Below are positions 1 through 7,760 of a DNA stretch of 64,000 bases, one piece after another. Source of the stretch: Spirochaetae bacterium HGW-Spirochaetae-3. GTDB lineage: Bacteria > Spirochaetota > Spirochaetia > Treponematales > UBA12059. The stretch's first letter is position 1. Each line of letters starts with the position of its first letter. Below the pieces are notes generated by a model. It was not told the DNA's origin and searched no databases. It was given only the letters and a program-made list of their open reading frames with translations. Both the position numbers and the translations under genes were made by a program. Location of the stretch: positions 249,176-313,175 of the forward strand of contig PGXV01000006.1 of assembly GCA_002839315.1 (NCBI GenBank). The letters run 5' to 3'.

Positions 1-240
1 GCTGCCTCCAGGGAGTGCGGCGTCGTGCTCACTGTCGAGAACCATTCCAGGATAGGCGGCTTCGGGAGCGCCGTCTGCGAGGTTCTGGCCGAGGAGGCGC
101 CGTGCAGGGCGTCGATCCTGGGATTCCCGGACGTCTTCCTGGAATCGGGCGACGACGACGCGATATTCGGGAAGCACGGCCTCGACGCGGCCGGAATCGC
201 CGCGGCCTGCCGGGAACTGCTCGGGGCGAGGACGCGATGA
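1..240 (+). CDS. Transketolase C-terminal subunit (3' end only)
   Basis: The window opens inside this gene; the frame is open from base 1 and stops at 238-240. The visible 79 residues match the C-terminal domain of split transketolases and DXP-synthase-like proteins: a V-L-T-V-E-N-H-S segment followed by a glycine-rich I-G-G-F-G-S-A-V stretch, then E-V-L-A-E and a terminal helix. In split transketolases this subunit pairs with a separate TPP-binding N-terminal subunit, which should lie just to the left. Together they move two-carbon ketol units between sugar phosphates. The next gene, an RpiB-like isomerase, starts 22 bp downstream, so the two are probably co-transcribed. The catalytic residues lie outside the window, so substrate cannot be judged. 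Confidence 0.8.
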   Translation, partial: AASRECGVVLTVENHSRIGGFGSAVCEVLAEEAPCRASILGFPDVFLESGDDDAIFGKHGLDAAGIAAACRELLGARTR

Positions 241-262
241 CGACCAGCACAGGAGAAGCACG

Positions 263-895
263 ATGAGGATTGCGATCATAAGCGAGACGAGCGCCGCGGC
301 CAGGAACGCTGACATAGTCGACGCGCTCGAGGGACGCGGCCATACGCTTGTCAACTGCGGGATGAAGGAAGCGGGAGCCGAGCCCCAGCTGTCCTACATG
401 CATACGTCATTCCTGTCGGCGCTGCTCCTGGGACTCGGTCGGGTCGACTACGTGGTCGGCGGCTGCGGTACCGGGCAGGGCTTCATGAACGCCGCGCTCC
501 AGTATCCCGGCGTGGTATGCGGGCATGTCCTGTCGCCGCTGGACGCCTGGCTGTTCGCCCGCATCAACGACGGCAACTGCGCGAGCCTCGCGCTCAATCA
601 GGGATACGGCTGGGCGGGCGACGTGAACCTGCGCTTGATTTTCGATCATCTTTTCTCCGACGAGAGAGGCTCGGGCTATCCGCCGCATCGCGCCGATCCC
701 CAGCGGACGTCCCGCGATGCGCTCGCCGCGGTGTCGCTGGCGACGCACCTTCCGTTCGCCCGCATCGTCTCGGCGCTTCCTGAGTCCGTGGCCGTTCCCT
801 CGCTATCGTATCCCGGGATAGCCGAGCTCCTCGATCTCGGATCGGTCGCCGACCGCGGCCTGGCGCTGGCACTGGCGGCGAGGATGAACCGATGA
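263..895 (+). CDS. RpiB/LacA/LacB-family sugar-phosphate isomerase
   Basis: A 210-residue cytosolic protein. The start ATG at 263 has a good AGGAGAAG Shine-Dalgarno (SD) sequence. The N-terminus opens with a Rossmann-like MRIAIISE strand, and residues around 70 carry the family signature G-G-C-G-T-G-Q-G with the cysteine used as the base in RpiB enzymes. It is about 60 residues longer than classical RpiB (about 150). This longer subgroup has an extra C-terminal part ending in a helix rich in Ala and Leu. The family interconverts aldose and ketose phosphates by an enediol mechanism. The stop overlaps the iolD start as ATGA, so translation is probably coupled. Given the transketolase before it and IolD after it, a substrate derived from a polyol or branched sugar is likely, but the exact sugar cannot be read from the sequence. 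Confidence 0.82.
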   Translation: MRIAIISETSAAARNADIVDALEGRGHTLVNCGMKEAGAEPQLSYMHTSFLSALLLGLGRVDYVVGGCGTGQGFMNAALQYPGVVCGHVLSPLDAWLFARINDGNCASLALNQGYGWAGDVNLRLIFDHLFSDERGSGYPPHRADPQRTSRDALAAVSLATHLPFARIVSALPESVAVPSLSYPGIAELLDLGSVADRGLALALAARMNR

Positions 896-2775
896 CGGTC
901 TACGAGGAGCGGCGAGGCCGCGCTACGTCGATCCGCGAGGCCGGAGGGATAGAAGCCGCCCTTTCGTCGGGGCGGCTCGCGCGTACGCTGAACCTGTCGT
1001 TGAGCGAAGGCCTGGTGCTCGGCCTGTTGAGGCAGGGAGTGCGCAAGTATATCGGCGTCTTCGGCCACGGCAGCACCGACGTCGCCGAGGCGCTACGGCC
1101 GTACGCCGACGAGGGAGTGGTCGAGGTCTACAACGTACGTAGCGAGATCGAGGCGTCCCACGCCGCCGCGGCGCTCAAGTGGCAGTACGGCGAGACCCCG
1201 GCCGTCTTCACGTCGATAGGGCCGGGAGCCCTCCAGGCGCTTTCGGCGTCGCTGACCCCGCGTTCTAACGGCGTCGGACTATACTACCTGTTCGGAGACG
1301 AGACCACCCGCGACGAGGGCTACAATATGCAGCAGATCCCGTCGCCGGCCCAGGCCTCGTTCCTCAAGATCGCCTCGGCGATGGGCGCCGCGTACAGCCT
1401 GCATACGGCCGAGGCGCTCGGCGCCGCCCTGAAGCGAGGCGCCGCCGCCGTGTTCTCGCCGATACGGCAGGAACCGTTCTACCTGCTCCTCGCGATGAAC
1501 GAACAGCCGCGCATCATGGAGGGCTTCAACCTCGAGGAACTGCCGCGAGCGCCGGAGCGTCGGCCTACCGCGCCCGTCGGCGACGAGGTCTACGACGAGG
1601 CCGTGGCTCTCATAGCCCGCGCCGAGCGAGTCGTCGTCAAGACGGGCAACGGCGCGCGGGCTCTCGATCCAGCCGTCCTCGAGGAGTTCCTCGAGCGTTC
1701 GGATGCCGCCTACGTCCACGGCCCGTCGATCCCGGGCCTTCTCTCCGGCGGCCATCCCAGGAATATGACGGTCGGCGGCTCCAAGGGCTCGATCTCCGGC
1801 AACGCGGCGATGGCAGCCGCCGACCTCGTCGTGACTATCGGCGCGCGCTCGGTCTGCCAGTGGGATTCCTCCGGCACGGCCTGGAAGAGCGCGCGCGATA
1901 TCATCGCGATCAATACGGACCACGCCGACGCCGGCCACTACAACCGTACGCACCCACTCGTCGGCGACGCCGGAGCCGTCCTCGAACGGCTCCTGGCGCG
2001 TATGCGGGCCGCGGGCCTGCGTAAGGGATTGACCGCGACGGCCTGGAAAGGCGAATGCGATAAGCGGAAGTCCGAATGGGACGCCTTGGTCGGTTCGCGG
2101 GTCTCAGGGCCGCCGCGCTACGACCGCGATCTAGGACGTCCGGCGCTGACCCAGCCCGCGGCCATAGCCGAGGCGATAGCCTTCGCCGACGAGAAGCGCG
2201 CGGTCAAGTACTTCGACGCCGGCGACGTCCAGGCCAATGGGTTCCAGCTGACCGAGGACGATCTGCCCGGAGCGACGTACTCCGATACGGGAGCCTCCTA
2301 TATGGGATTCGCGGCCTGCGGGATACTGTCGGCGGCCTTCGCCGACGAGCCCGCTTTCCCCATAGCGTTCACCGGCGACGGTTCCTTCGTGATGAATCCA
2401 CAGACTCTCATCGACGCCGCTCGCCATGGACTGCGCGGTATGATAGTACTGTTCGACAACCGCCGCATGGGCGCTATCGCCAGCCTCCAGCGAGCGCAGT
2501 ACGGGGAGGAATTCAGGACGGAGGACGGCGTCCGTGTCGACTACGTCGCGCTCGCCACCGCGGTCCGGGGCGTCGGGGGCTTCTTCGCGGGCTACGACCG
2601 GCCGGCGCTGCGGGCGGCGCTCGAATCGGCCTACGCCTATCCGGGCCTTTCGCTCGTGCACGTTCCCGTATACTCGGGACCCGACGAGGAGGGCGGACTC
2701 GGCGCCTATGGAGACTGGAACGTCGGACCCTGGTGCGAACGGGTACAGCAAGAGAAGCGTCGCCTGGGATTATGA
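892..2775 (+). CDS. iolD: 3D-(3,5/4)-trihydroxycyclohexane-1,2-dione hydrolase (IolD)
   Basis: A 627-residue thiamine-diphosphate enzyme, close to the usual IolD length (about 640). The family opens the inositol ring: it hydrolyses the cyclic dione made from scyllo-inosose to 5-deoxy-D-glucuronate. The architecture is an N-terminal PYR domain whose helix contains the S-E-I-E-A-S-H-A glutamate region (about residues 80-95), a central domain with G-S-K-G-S-I-S-G-N, and a C-terminal PP domain with the TPP/Mg motif G-D-G-S-F near residue 497 followed by the D-N-R-R-M-G-A-I segment. The start overlaps the isomerase stop by 4 bp. It is the strongest functional marker of the operon, pointing to inositol or a related cyclitol. 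IolB, IolC, IolE and IolG are not adjacent on this side, so the set is incomplete or lies further left. Confidence 0.9.
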   Translation: MTVYEERRGRATSIREAGGIEAALSSGRLARTLNLSLSEGLVLGLLRQGVRKYIGVFGHGSTDVAEALRPYADEGVVEVYNVRSEIEASHAAAALKWQYGETPAVFTSIGPGALQALSASLTPRSNGVGLYYLFGDETTRDEGYNMQQIPSPAQASFLKIASAMGAAYSLHTAEALGAALKRGAAAVFSPIRQEPFYLLLAMNEQPRIMEGFNLEELPRAPERRPTAPVGDEVYDEAVALIARAERVVVKTGNGARALDPAVLEEFLERSDAAYVHGPSIPGLLSGGHPRNMTVGGSKGSISGNAAMAAADLVVTIGARSVCQWDSSGTAWKSARDIIAINTDHADAGHYNRTHPLVGDAGAVLERLLARMRAAGLRKGLTATAWKGECDKRKSEWDALVGSRVSGPPRYDRDLGRPALTQPAAIAEAIAFADEKRAVKYFDAGDVQANGFQLTEDDLPGATYSDTGASYMGFAACGILSAAFADEPAFPIAFTGDGSFVMNPQTLIDAARHGLRGMIVLFDNRRMGAIASLQRAQYGEEFRTEDGVRVDYVALATAVRGVGGFFAGYDRPALRAALESAYAYPGLSLVHVPVYSGPDEEGGLGAYGDWNVGPWCERVQQEKRRLGL

Positions 2776-2788
2776 CGAGGAGGACTCG

Positions 2789-4279
2789 ATGGCAAGACTA
2801 AGGATAGCGTTCGCCGGCTGCGGCCGGATATCCGATCTCCACCGGCTGGGCTACGTCGACAACCCGGACGCCGAGCTATACGCCCTCTGCGATCCCGACG
2901 CCGAGACCATCGGACGCCGCGCAGCCGAATGGGGCGTAGGCGTGAGCTACTCCTCGTTCGACGATCTCCTTGCCGATCCTCGGGTCGACGCCGTCGAGAT
3001 CCTGACGCCGCAGCTACTCCACGAGGAGATGGTGGTCAAGGCCCTCGCGGCGGGCAAGCATGTCTCGGTCCAGAAGCCGATGACTACCGACCTGCCTAGC
3101 GCGGATAGGATGATAGCGGCGGCCGGGCGCGCGGGTACGGTATTGAAGGTAGCGGAGAACTACGTCTTCTACCCGCCCCTGGAGCTCGCGAGGAAGCTGA
3201 TAGCCGACGGCGCGATAGGCGACCCTATGACGGTCCGCATAAAGATGATGTCGGGCGGGGCGGGCGGCTGGCCGGTGTCTGACTCGACCTGGGCGTGGCG
3301 GCTCAGGGAGTACGCGTCGGGGCGAGGGATGAACACCTTCGACCACGGCCATCACATGTGGTCGGCCGCCTGGTTCCTGCTCGGCGAATTCGACAAGGTA
3401 AGCGCCTGGATCGACCAGATCAACGGTATCGTCGACTCTCCCGCCGTCGTGCAATGGAAGCATCGCGGAGACAAGCGCTACGGCCAGTGCGAATTCCAGT
3501 ACGGGAAGGAATTCATGGTCCCGTCTTCGTACTACGGCAACGACGAGTGGATAGACGTGTCGGGGTCGAGCGGAGTGCTCGTCGTGAACCGTTGCACGGC
3601 CAGCATCAAGGCCGGACCGGCTGTCGGGGTCTACTCTGGCGGCGAGTGGCGGCACTTCGAGTCCGAGAGCGACTGGGCGGCCGGTTTCGTCGGCTCGACC
3701 CGGAATTTCATCGATTCCATACTCGGGCGCGAGGAACCGATGCTGTCGCCGACTCAGGCGAGGCATATCCTGGCCATGGATCTAGCCGTCGCGAAATCCG
3801 ACAGGGCAGGACGGTCGGTATGGATAGACGAGCTCGACGCCCGCTTCCCCCGCGCCTACGCCGGGCGGCGATCGCGTTCGGAACGGGCGGAGAAGGACGC
3901 GCGCCTCCGCGCGCTCTCCGGCTCCGGACCTTCCGGCTCGGAGGCCCTGGCGGCGCGGTCGGGGGAGCTTACGCGCGCGCTCTCCGGACGCTTCCAGCCG
4001 GCGGCGGCGGCGAATTTCGATGCCTCGATCGGCATCGAACTGGACGAGGGGAGCGGCTTCGCCGAGCGCTACAGCTTGCGCGTCACGCCGGTCGGGGCGG
4101 TCGTCGAGGAGGGTATGCTCCCCGAGGAACCGCTACTCGTGCTGCGGACCAGCAGGTCCGTATGGGCGGCCATCCTCACCGGTAAGACCCATGTAGAGAC
4201 GGCGTACCTACGCGGGAACCTAAGGATCGAAGGCGAAGTCGCCCAATCCTTGCGGATACGGGACATTTTCAAGCTGTGA
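2789..4279 (+). CDS. Gfo/Idh/MocA dehydrogenase fused to an SCP2-like domain
   Basis: A 496-residue protein. I chose ATG 2789 because AGGAGG lies 6 bases upstream and the Rossmann motif follows at once (A-G-C-G-R-I-S, residues 9-15). Residues 1-125 form the NAD(P)-binding domain. The conserved E-K-P motif reads Q-K-P with the lysine at residue 96. Residues about 130-360 form the substrate domain (the G-M-N-T-F-D-H-G-H-H helix holds the usual Asp-x-x-x-His). Family members are about 340-390 residues; this one has about 120 extra. The tail, after an Ala/Ser-rich linker, looks like an SCP2 sterol-carrier fold: F-Q-P near its start, then R-T-S-x-x-V-W-A-A-I-L-T-G-K and the closing G-N-L-R-I-E-G-E plus a short helix ending in I-F-K-L. 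It probably oxidises an inositol-type polyol. The purpose of the SCP2 tail is unknown. Confidence 0.85.
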   Translation: MARLRIAFAGCGRISDLHRLGYVDNPDAELYALCDPDAETIGRRAAEWGVGVSYSSFDDLLADPRVDAVEILTPQLLHEEMVVKALAAGKHVSVQKPMTTDLPSADRMIAAAGRAGTVLKVAENYVFYPPLELARKLIADGAIGDPMTVRIKMMSGGAGGWPVSDSTWAWRLREYASGRGMNTFDHGHHMWSAAWFLLGEFDKVSAWIDQINGIVDSPAVVQWKHRGDKRYGQCEFQYGKEFMVPSSYYGNDEWIDVSGSSGVLVVNRCTASIKAGPAVGVYSGGEWRHFESESDWAAGFVGSTRNFIDSILGREEPMLSPTQARHILAMDLAVAKSDRAGRSVWIDELDARFPRAYAGRRSRSERAEKDARLRALSGSGPSGSEALAARSGELTRALSGRFQPAAAANFDASIGIELDEGSGFAERYSLRVTPVGAVVEEGMLPEEPLLVLRTSRSVWAAILTGKTHVETAYLRGNLRIEGEVAQSLRIRDIFKL

Positions 4280-4311
4280 CGGCGGCAACGGCCGCGACGA
4301 GGAGATTCGCT

Positions 4312-5841
4312 ATGAGTGAACGGGTACGGCAACTGGGTTACTATGTGAACGGCGAGCTTCGGGCGTCCGAGACGACCCGCTATATGGACTGCTTCGATCC
4401 ATCGACCGGCGAGGTGACGGCGCGTACGCCGCAATGCACCCCCGGCGAGGTCGAGTCGGCGATAAAGGCCGCCAAGGCGGCCTTTATCGCGTGGTCCGCG
4501 ACGCCCGCGCCCAAGCGGGCCCAGGTGCTATTTCGCCTGAAGGCCTTGATGGACGCGCACCTCGAGGAGCTGACTCTCCTGACCGCCAAGGAGCACGGTA
4601 AGGTCTGGGACGAAGCCATGGGAGACGTGCTCAAGGCCATCGAGGTCGTCGAATTCGCATGCGGCGCTCCGGAGTTGATGAAGGGCTCGACGCTGATGGA
4701 TTGCACCGTCGGCTACGACACGGCACAGTACATGGAGCCCCTCGGCGTGTTCGCCGGCATAGTGCCGTGGAATTTCCCGGCCATGATCCCTATGGGTTGG
4801 ATGGCGCCTCTGTGCATAGCGACCGGCAACACGATGGTCCTGAAGGCCGCGAGCCATACCCCCCGGACGTCGATGCGTATCATGGAGCTGTGGACCGAGG
4901 CCGGCCTTCCTCCCGGCGTCCTCAATCTGGTCACCTGTTCGCGCGACGAGGCGGAGATACTCCTACGTCACGCCGACATCGCGGGCGTCGCCTTCGTAGG
5001 CTCGACCGGAGTAGGGCGTCATATATACGAGACGGCCGCGCGGTACGGCAAGCGCGTGCAATGCCTGACCGAGGCGAAGAACCACGCCCTGGTGCTCGCC
5101 GACGCGGCCCTCGAGCGCGCGGCGGCCGGTATCGTCAATTCCGCCTGCGGGTGCGCCGGCGAGCGATGCATGGCTCTTCCGGTTATAGTCGCCGAGGAAA
5201 GCATAGCCGACCGGCTCGTCGCCCTGCTCAAGGAGAAGATGGGCTCCCTGAGGATGGGCGCCGCCTACGAGAAGGCCTCGAGGCTGGGGCCGCTCGTTAC
5301 CGCGGAGCATCGCGATCACGTGATCTCGTGGATAGAGAAGGGCGTCGCCGAGGGCGCCGAGCTCGTGCTCGACGGCCGCGGCAAGACCGTCTCCGGGTAC
5401 GAAGGCGGATTCTACCTCGGCGCGACGCTTTTCGACCGGGTCGAACCGGGCATGAGCATTGGCGACAAGGAGATATTCGGCCCGGTAGCCTGCGTTAAGC
5501 GCGTCCGGGACTTCGAGGAAGGTCTCGCCGTCATGAACGCCAACGAGTTCGCCAACGGATCGGTAATCTATACCCAGAGCGGGTACTACGCCCGTGAATT
5601 CTCGCGCCGCACGCACGGCGGCATGGTCGGCATCAATATTGGCATTCCGGTGCCCCTTGGCGTATTCGGCTTCACCGGCCATAAGAACTCCTTCTTCGGC
5701 GACCTCCACGCGATGGGAAAGGACGGCGTCCGTTTCTTCACCGAGCTCAAGAGCGTCACCGCCCATTGGTTTTCGGAATCGGAAGCCGCGGTCGCTACCG
5801 TCGATAACAGTTGGGATGGCATGATCTCGATGCCGAAGTAG
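4312..5841 (+). CDS. iolA: CoA-acylating methylmalonate-semialdehyde dehydrogenase
   Basis: A 509-residue aldehyde dehydrogenase. ATG 4312 is preferred because GAGGAG lies just upstream; an earlier in-frame ATG at 4276 has none. The catalytic cysteine is residue 286 in G-E-R-C-M-A-L, and P-W-N-F-P (about residue 150) and F-V-G-S-T-x-V-G (about 235) form the cofactor site. The A-K-N-H-A segment in place of the usual E-L-G-G-K of hydrolytic enzymes is typical of the MMSDH/IolA branch, which releases a CoA ester rather than an acid. In inositol breakdown this enzyme converts malonate semialdehyde to acetyl-CoA and CO2; in valine breakdown it makes propionyl-CoA. The position behind iolD favours the inositol role. 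It is the last gene of the operon, followed by a hairpin. Confidence 0.9.
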   Translation: MSERVRQLGYYVNGELRASETTRYMDCFDPSTGEVTARTPQCTPGEVESAIKAAKAAFIAWSATPAPKRAQVLFRLKALMDAHLEELTLLTAKEHGKVWDEAMGDVLKAIEVVEFACGAPELMKGSTLMDCTVGYDTAQYMEPLGVFAGIVPWNFPAMIPMGWMAPLCIATGNTMVLKAASHTPRTSMRIMELWTEAGLPPGVLNLVTCSRDEAEILLRHADIAGVAFVGSTGVGRHIYETAARYGKRVQCLTEAKNHALVLADAALERAAAGIVNSACGCAGERCMALPVIVAEESIADRLVALLKEKMGSLRMGAAYEKASRLGPLVTAEHRDHVISWIEKGVAEGAELVLDGRGKTVSGYEGGFYLGATLFDRVEPGMSIGDKEIFGPVACVKRVRDFEEGLAVMNANEFANGSVIYTQSGYYAREFSRRTHGGMVGINIGIPVPLGVFGFTGHKNSFFGDLHAMGKDGVRFFTELKSVTAHWFSESEAAVATVDNSWDGMISMPK

Positions 5842-5871
5842 GCGCTCCAGGACTTCTACTACCGGCGCATC

Positions 5872-5899
5872 GCCCGGCCGTCAGAATCGACGGCCGGGC
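5872..5899 (+). terminator. Hairpin after the inositol-type operon
   Basis: A perfect 11-bp GC-rich stem (5872-5882 with 5889-5899) around a 6-base loop, 30 bp after the dehydrogenase stop. The following AACTTTAAAA is only a weak U-tract, so termination may be partial. Confidence 0.65.
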
Positions 5900-5902
5900 A
5901 AC

Positions 5903-5932
5903 TTTAAAAGCTAGGCCCGATCGTGCTATAGT
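5903..5932 (+). promoter_or_regulatory. parE promoter with -10 hexamer 6 bases from the start codon
   Basis: TTTAAA at 5903-5908, an 18-bp spacer, then an extended -10 (TGC TATAGT, hexamer 5927-5932). The parE ATG is at 5939, so transcription would begin at or next to the start codon. No Shine-Dalgarno precedes this ATG, so the message is probably leaderless. Confidence 0.6.
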
Positions 5933-5938
5933 CCCGGC

Positions 5939-7753
5939 ATGGCATCCAAAGCTACTTCTTCGCAATACGATGAATCAAAGATAAAGACCCTCTCGTCCCT
6001 TGAGCACATACGCCTGCGGACGGGCATGTACATCGGCCGCCTCGGTACGGGCGCCAACCCCGACGACGGTATCTACGTCCTCCTCAAGGAAGTCGTGGAC
6101 AACGCCGTGGACGAGTTCATCATGGGCTGCGGCGACCTGATAACCGTCGCGGTGAAGGACGGCTCGGTATCGATACGAGACCGCGGCCGGGGCATACCCC
6201 TGGGCAAGGTGATAGAGTGCGTGTCGATCATCAACACCGGCGCCAAGTATTCCGACGACGTATTCCAGTTCTCGGTCGGCCTCAACGGCGTCGGCACGAA
6301 GGCCGTCAACGCGCTGTCCTCGCGTTTCCGCGTCGTGTCGTATCGCGACGGCAAGTACACCGAGGCGCTTTTCGAGAGAGGCGTGCTCAAGGACAAGCAC
6401 GAAGGCAAGGCGGGCCGAGAACCTAACGGCCTCCTCGTCGAATTTACGCCGGATAGTGAGATGTTCGGCGACTACTCGTACAACATGGAATTCGTCGAGA
6501 AGCGGATGCGCCACTACGCGTACCTCAATTCCGGCCTGAGGCTCGAGCTGAACGGGCAGGGCTTCGCCAGCGAGAACGGTCTCCTCGACCTGCTCAAGGA
6601 CGAGACGGGCGACGACGTGCTGTACGACGCCGGGTACTGGCGCGGGGACAAGATAGAGTTCTCCTTCACGCACTCCAACAACTACGGCGAGGAGTACTTC
6701 AGCTTCGTCAACGGCCAGTACACGTCGGACGGCGGCACCCACCTGTCGGCCTTCCGCGAGGGATTCCTGAAGGCGGTCAACGAATTCTTCCGGGCCTCCT
6801 ACAAGGGCGAGGACATACGCGAGGGCCTCGCCGCCGCGGTCGCCATAAAGCTCAAGAACCCGATGTTCGAGAGCCAGACCAAGAACAAGCTGGGCAACGG
6901 CGACATCAAGGCCTGGATCATCCAGGAGGCCGTCCGGGGCGTCGACGACTACCTCCGCCGTAACCCGACCGCCGCCAAGCGGCTCGAAGAGAAGATAGCC
7001 ACCAACGAGAAGCTCCGTACCGAGCTCAACGTCGTCAAGAAGGAGGCCCGCGAGGCCGCCAAGAAGATAGAGCTGAAGATCCCCAAGCTCAAGGACTGCA
7101 AGATACACCTCGGCGACGGCCCGGACGGCGAGCGCTCGACCATCTTCCTTACCGAGGGCCAGTCCGCCACCGGCTCCATGGTCAGCTCGCGCGACGTGAT
7201 GAGCCAGGCCATCTTCAGCCTGCGCGGCAAGGTCGAGAACATGCACGCGCGCAAGCGCGTCGCTATCTACAAGAACGAAGAGCTCTATAACCTGATGATG
7301 GCGCTGGGCATAGAGAACGACGTGGAGGGCCTGCGCTACGCGCGCATCGTACTCGCTACCGACGCCGACTACGACGGGTTCCATATCAGGAACCTGCTCC
7401 TGACCTTCTTCCTGACCTTCTTCGAGGAACTCGTCACCCAGGGCCGCGTGTTCATCCTGGAGACGCCTATTTTCCGGGTCCGGACCAAGAAGGAGACGCG
7501 GTACTGCTACAGCGCCAAGGAGCGCGACGAGGCCGTGAAGTCCTTCGGATCGAGCTCCGAGGTGACGCGGTTCAAGGGCCTCGGCGAGATAAGCCCCAAC
7601 GAATTCGGCCAGTTCATAGGCGAGGACATACGCCTCGTGTCGGTAGATATCCAGACGCTCAAGGCGGTGCCCGAGGTGCTCTCCTTCTACATGGGCAAGA
7701 ATACCCCCGAGCGCCGCGACTACATCATGAAGAACCTCAAGAACGACCTGTAG
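5939..7753 (+). CDS. parE: DNA topoisomerase IV subunit B (type IIA ATPase subunit)
   Basis: A 604-residue GHKL ATPase that powers strand passage and pairs with the downstream ParC to unlink daughter chromosomes. N-terminal ATPase motifs: R-T-G-M-Y-I-G near residue 28, V-D-N-A-V-D-E-F (N-box) near 57, D-R-G-R-G-I-P (G1) and a G-L-N-G-V-G-T-K lid. The toprim domain shows T-E-G-Q-S-A (Glu 406) where gyrase and most ParE proteins have E-G-D-S-A, and D-A-D-Y-D-G (Asp 475) where D-A-D-V-D-G is usual. The acidic metal ligands themselves are retained. The length is slightly shorter than E. coli ParE (630). It lies 7 bp before parC in one operon. GyrB is the alternative call, but the short form and the partner support ParE. 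Confidence 0.9.
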   Translation: MASKATSSQYDESKIKTLSSLEHIRLRTGMYIGRLGTGANPDDGIYVLLKEVVDNAVDEFIMGCGDLITVAVKDGSVSIRDRGRGIPLGKVIECVSIINTGAKYSDDVFQFSVGLNGVGTKAVNALSSRFRVVSYRDGKYTEALFERGVLKDKHEGKAGREPNGLLVEFTPDSEMFGDYSYNMEFVEKRMRHYAYLNSGLRLELNGQGFASENGLLDLLKDETGDDVLYDAGYWRGDKIEFSFTHSNNYGEEYFSFVNGQYTSDGGTHLSAFREGFLKAVNEFFRASYKGEDIREGLAAAVAIKLKNPMFESQTKNKLGNGDIKAWIIQEAVRGVDDYLRRNPTAAKRLEEKIATNEKLRTELNVVKKEAREAAKKIELKIPKLKDCKIHLGDGPDGERSTIFLTEGQSATGSMVSSRDVMSQAIFSLRGKVENMHARKRVAIYKNEELYNLMMALGIENDVEGLRYARIVLATDADYDGFHIRNLLLTFFLTFFEELVTQGRVFILETPIFRVRTKKETRYCYSAKERDEAVKSFGSSSEVTRFKGLGEISPNEFGQFIGEDIRLVSVDIQTLKAVPEVLSFYMGKNTPERRDYIMKNLKNDL

Positions 7754-7760
7754 GAAGCAT

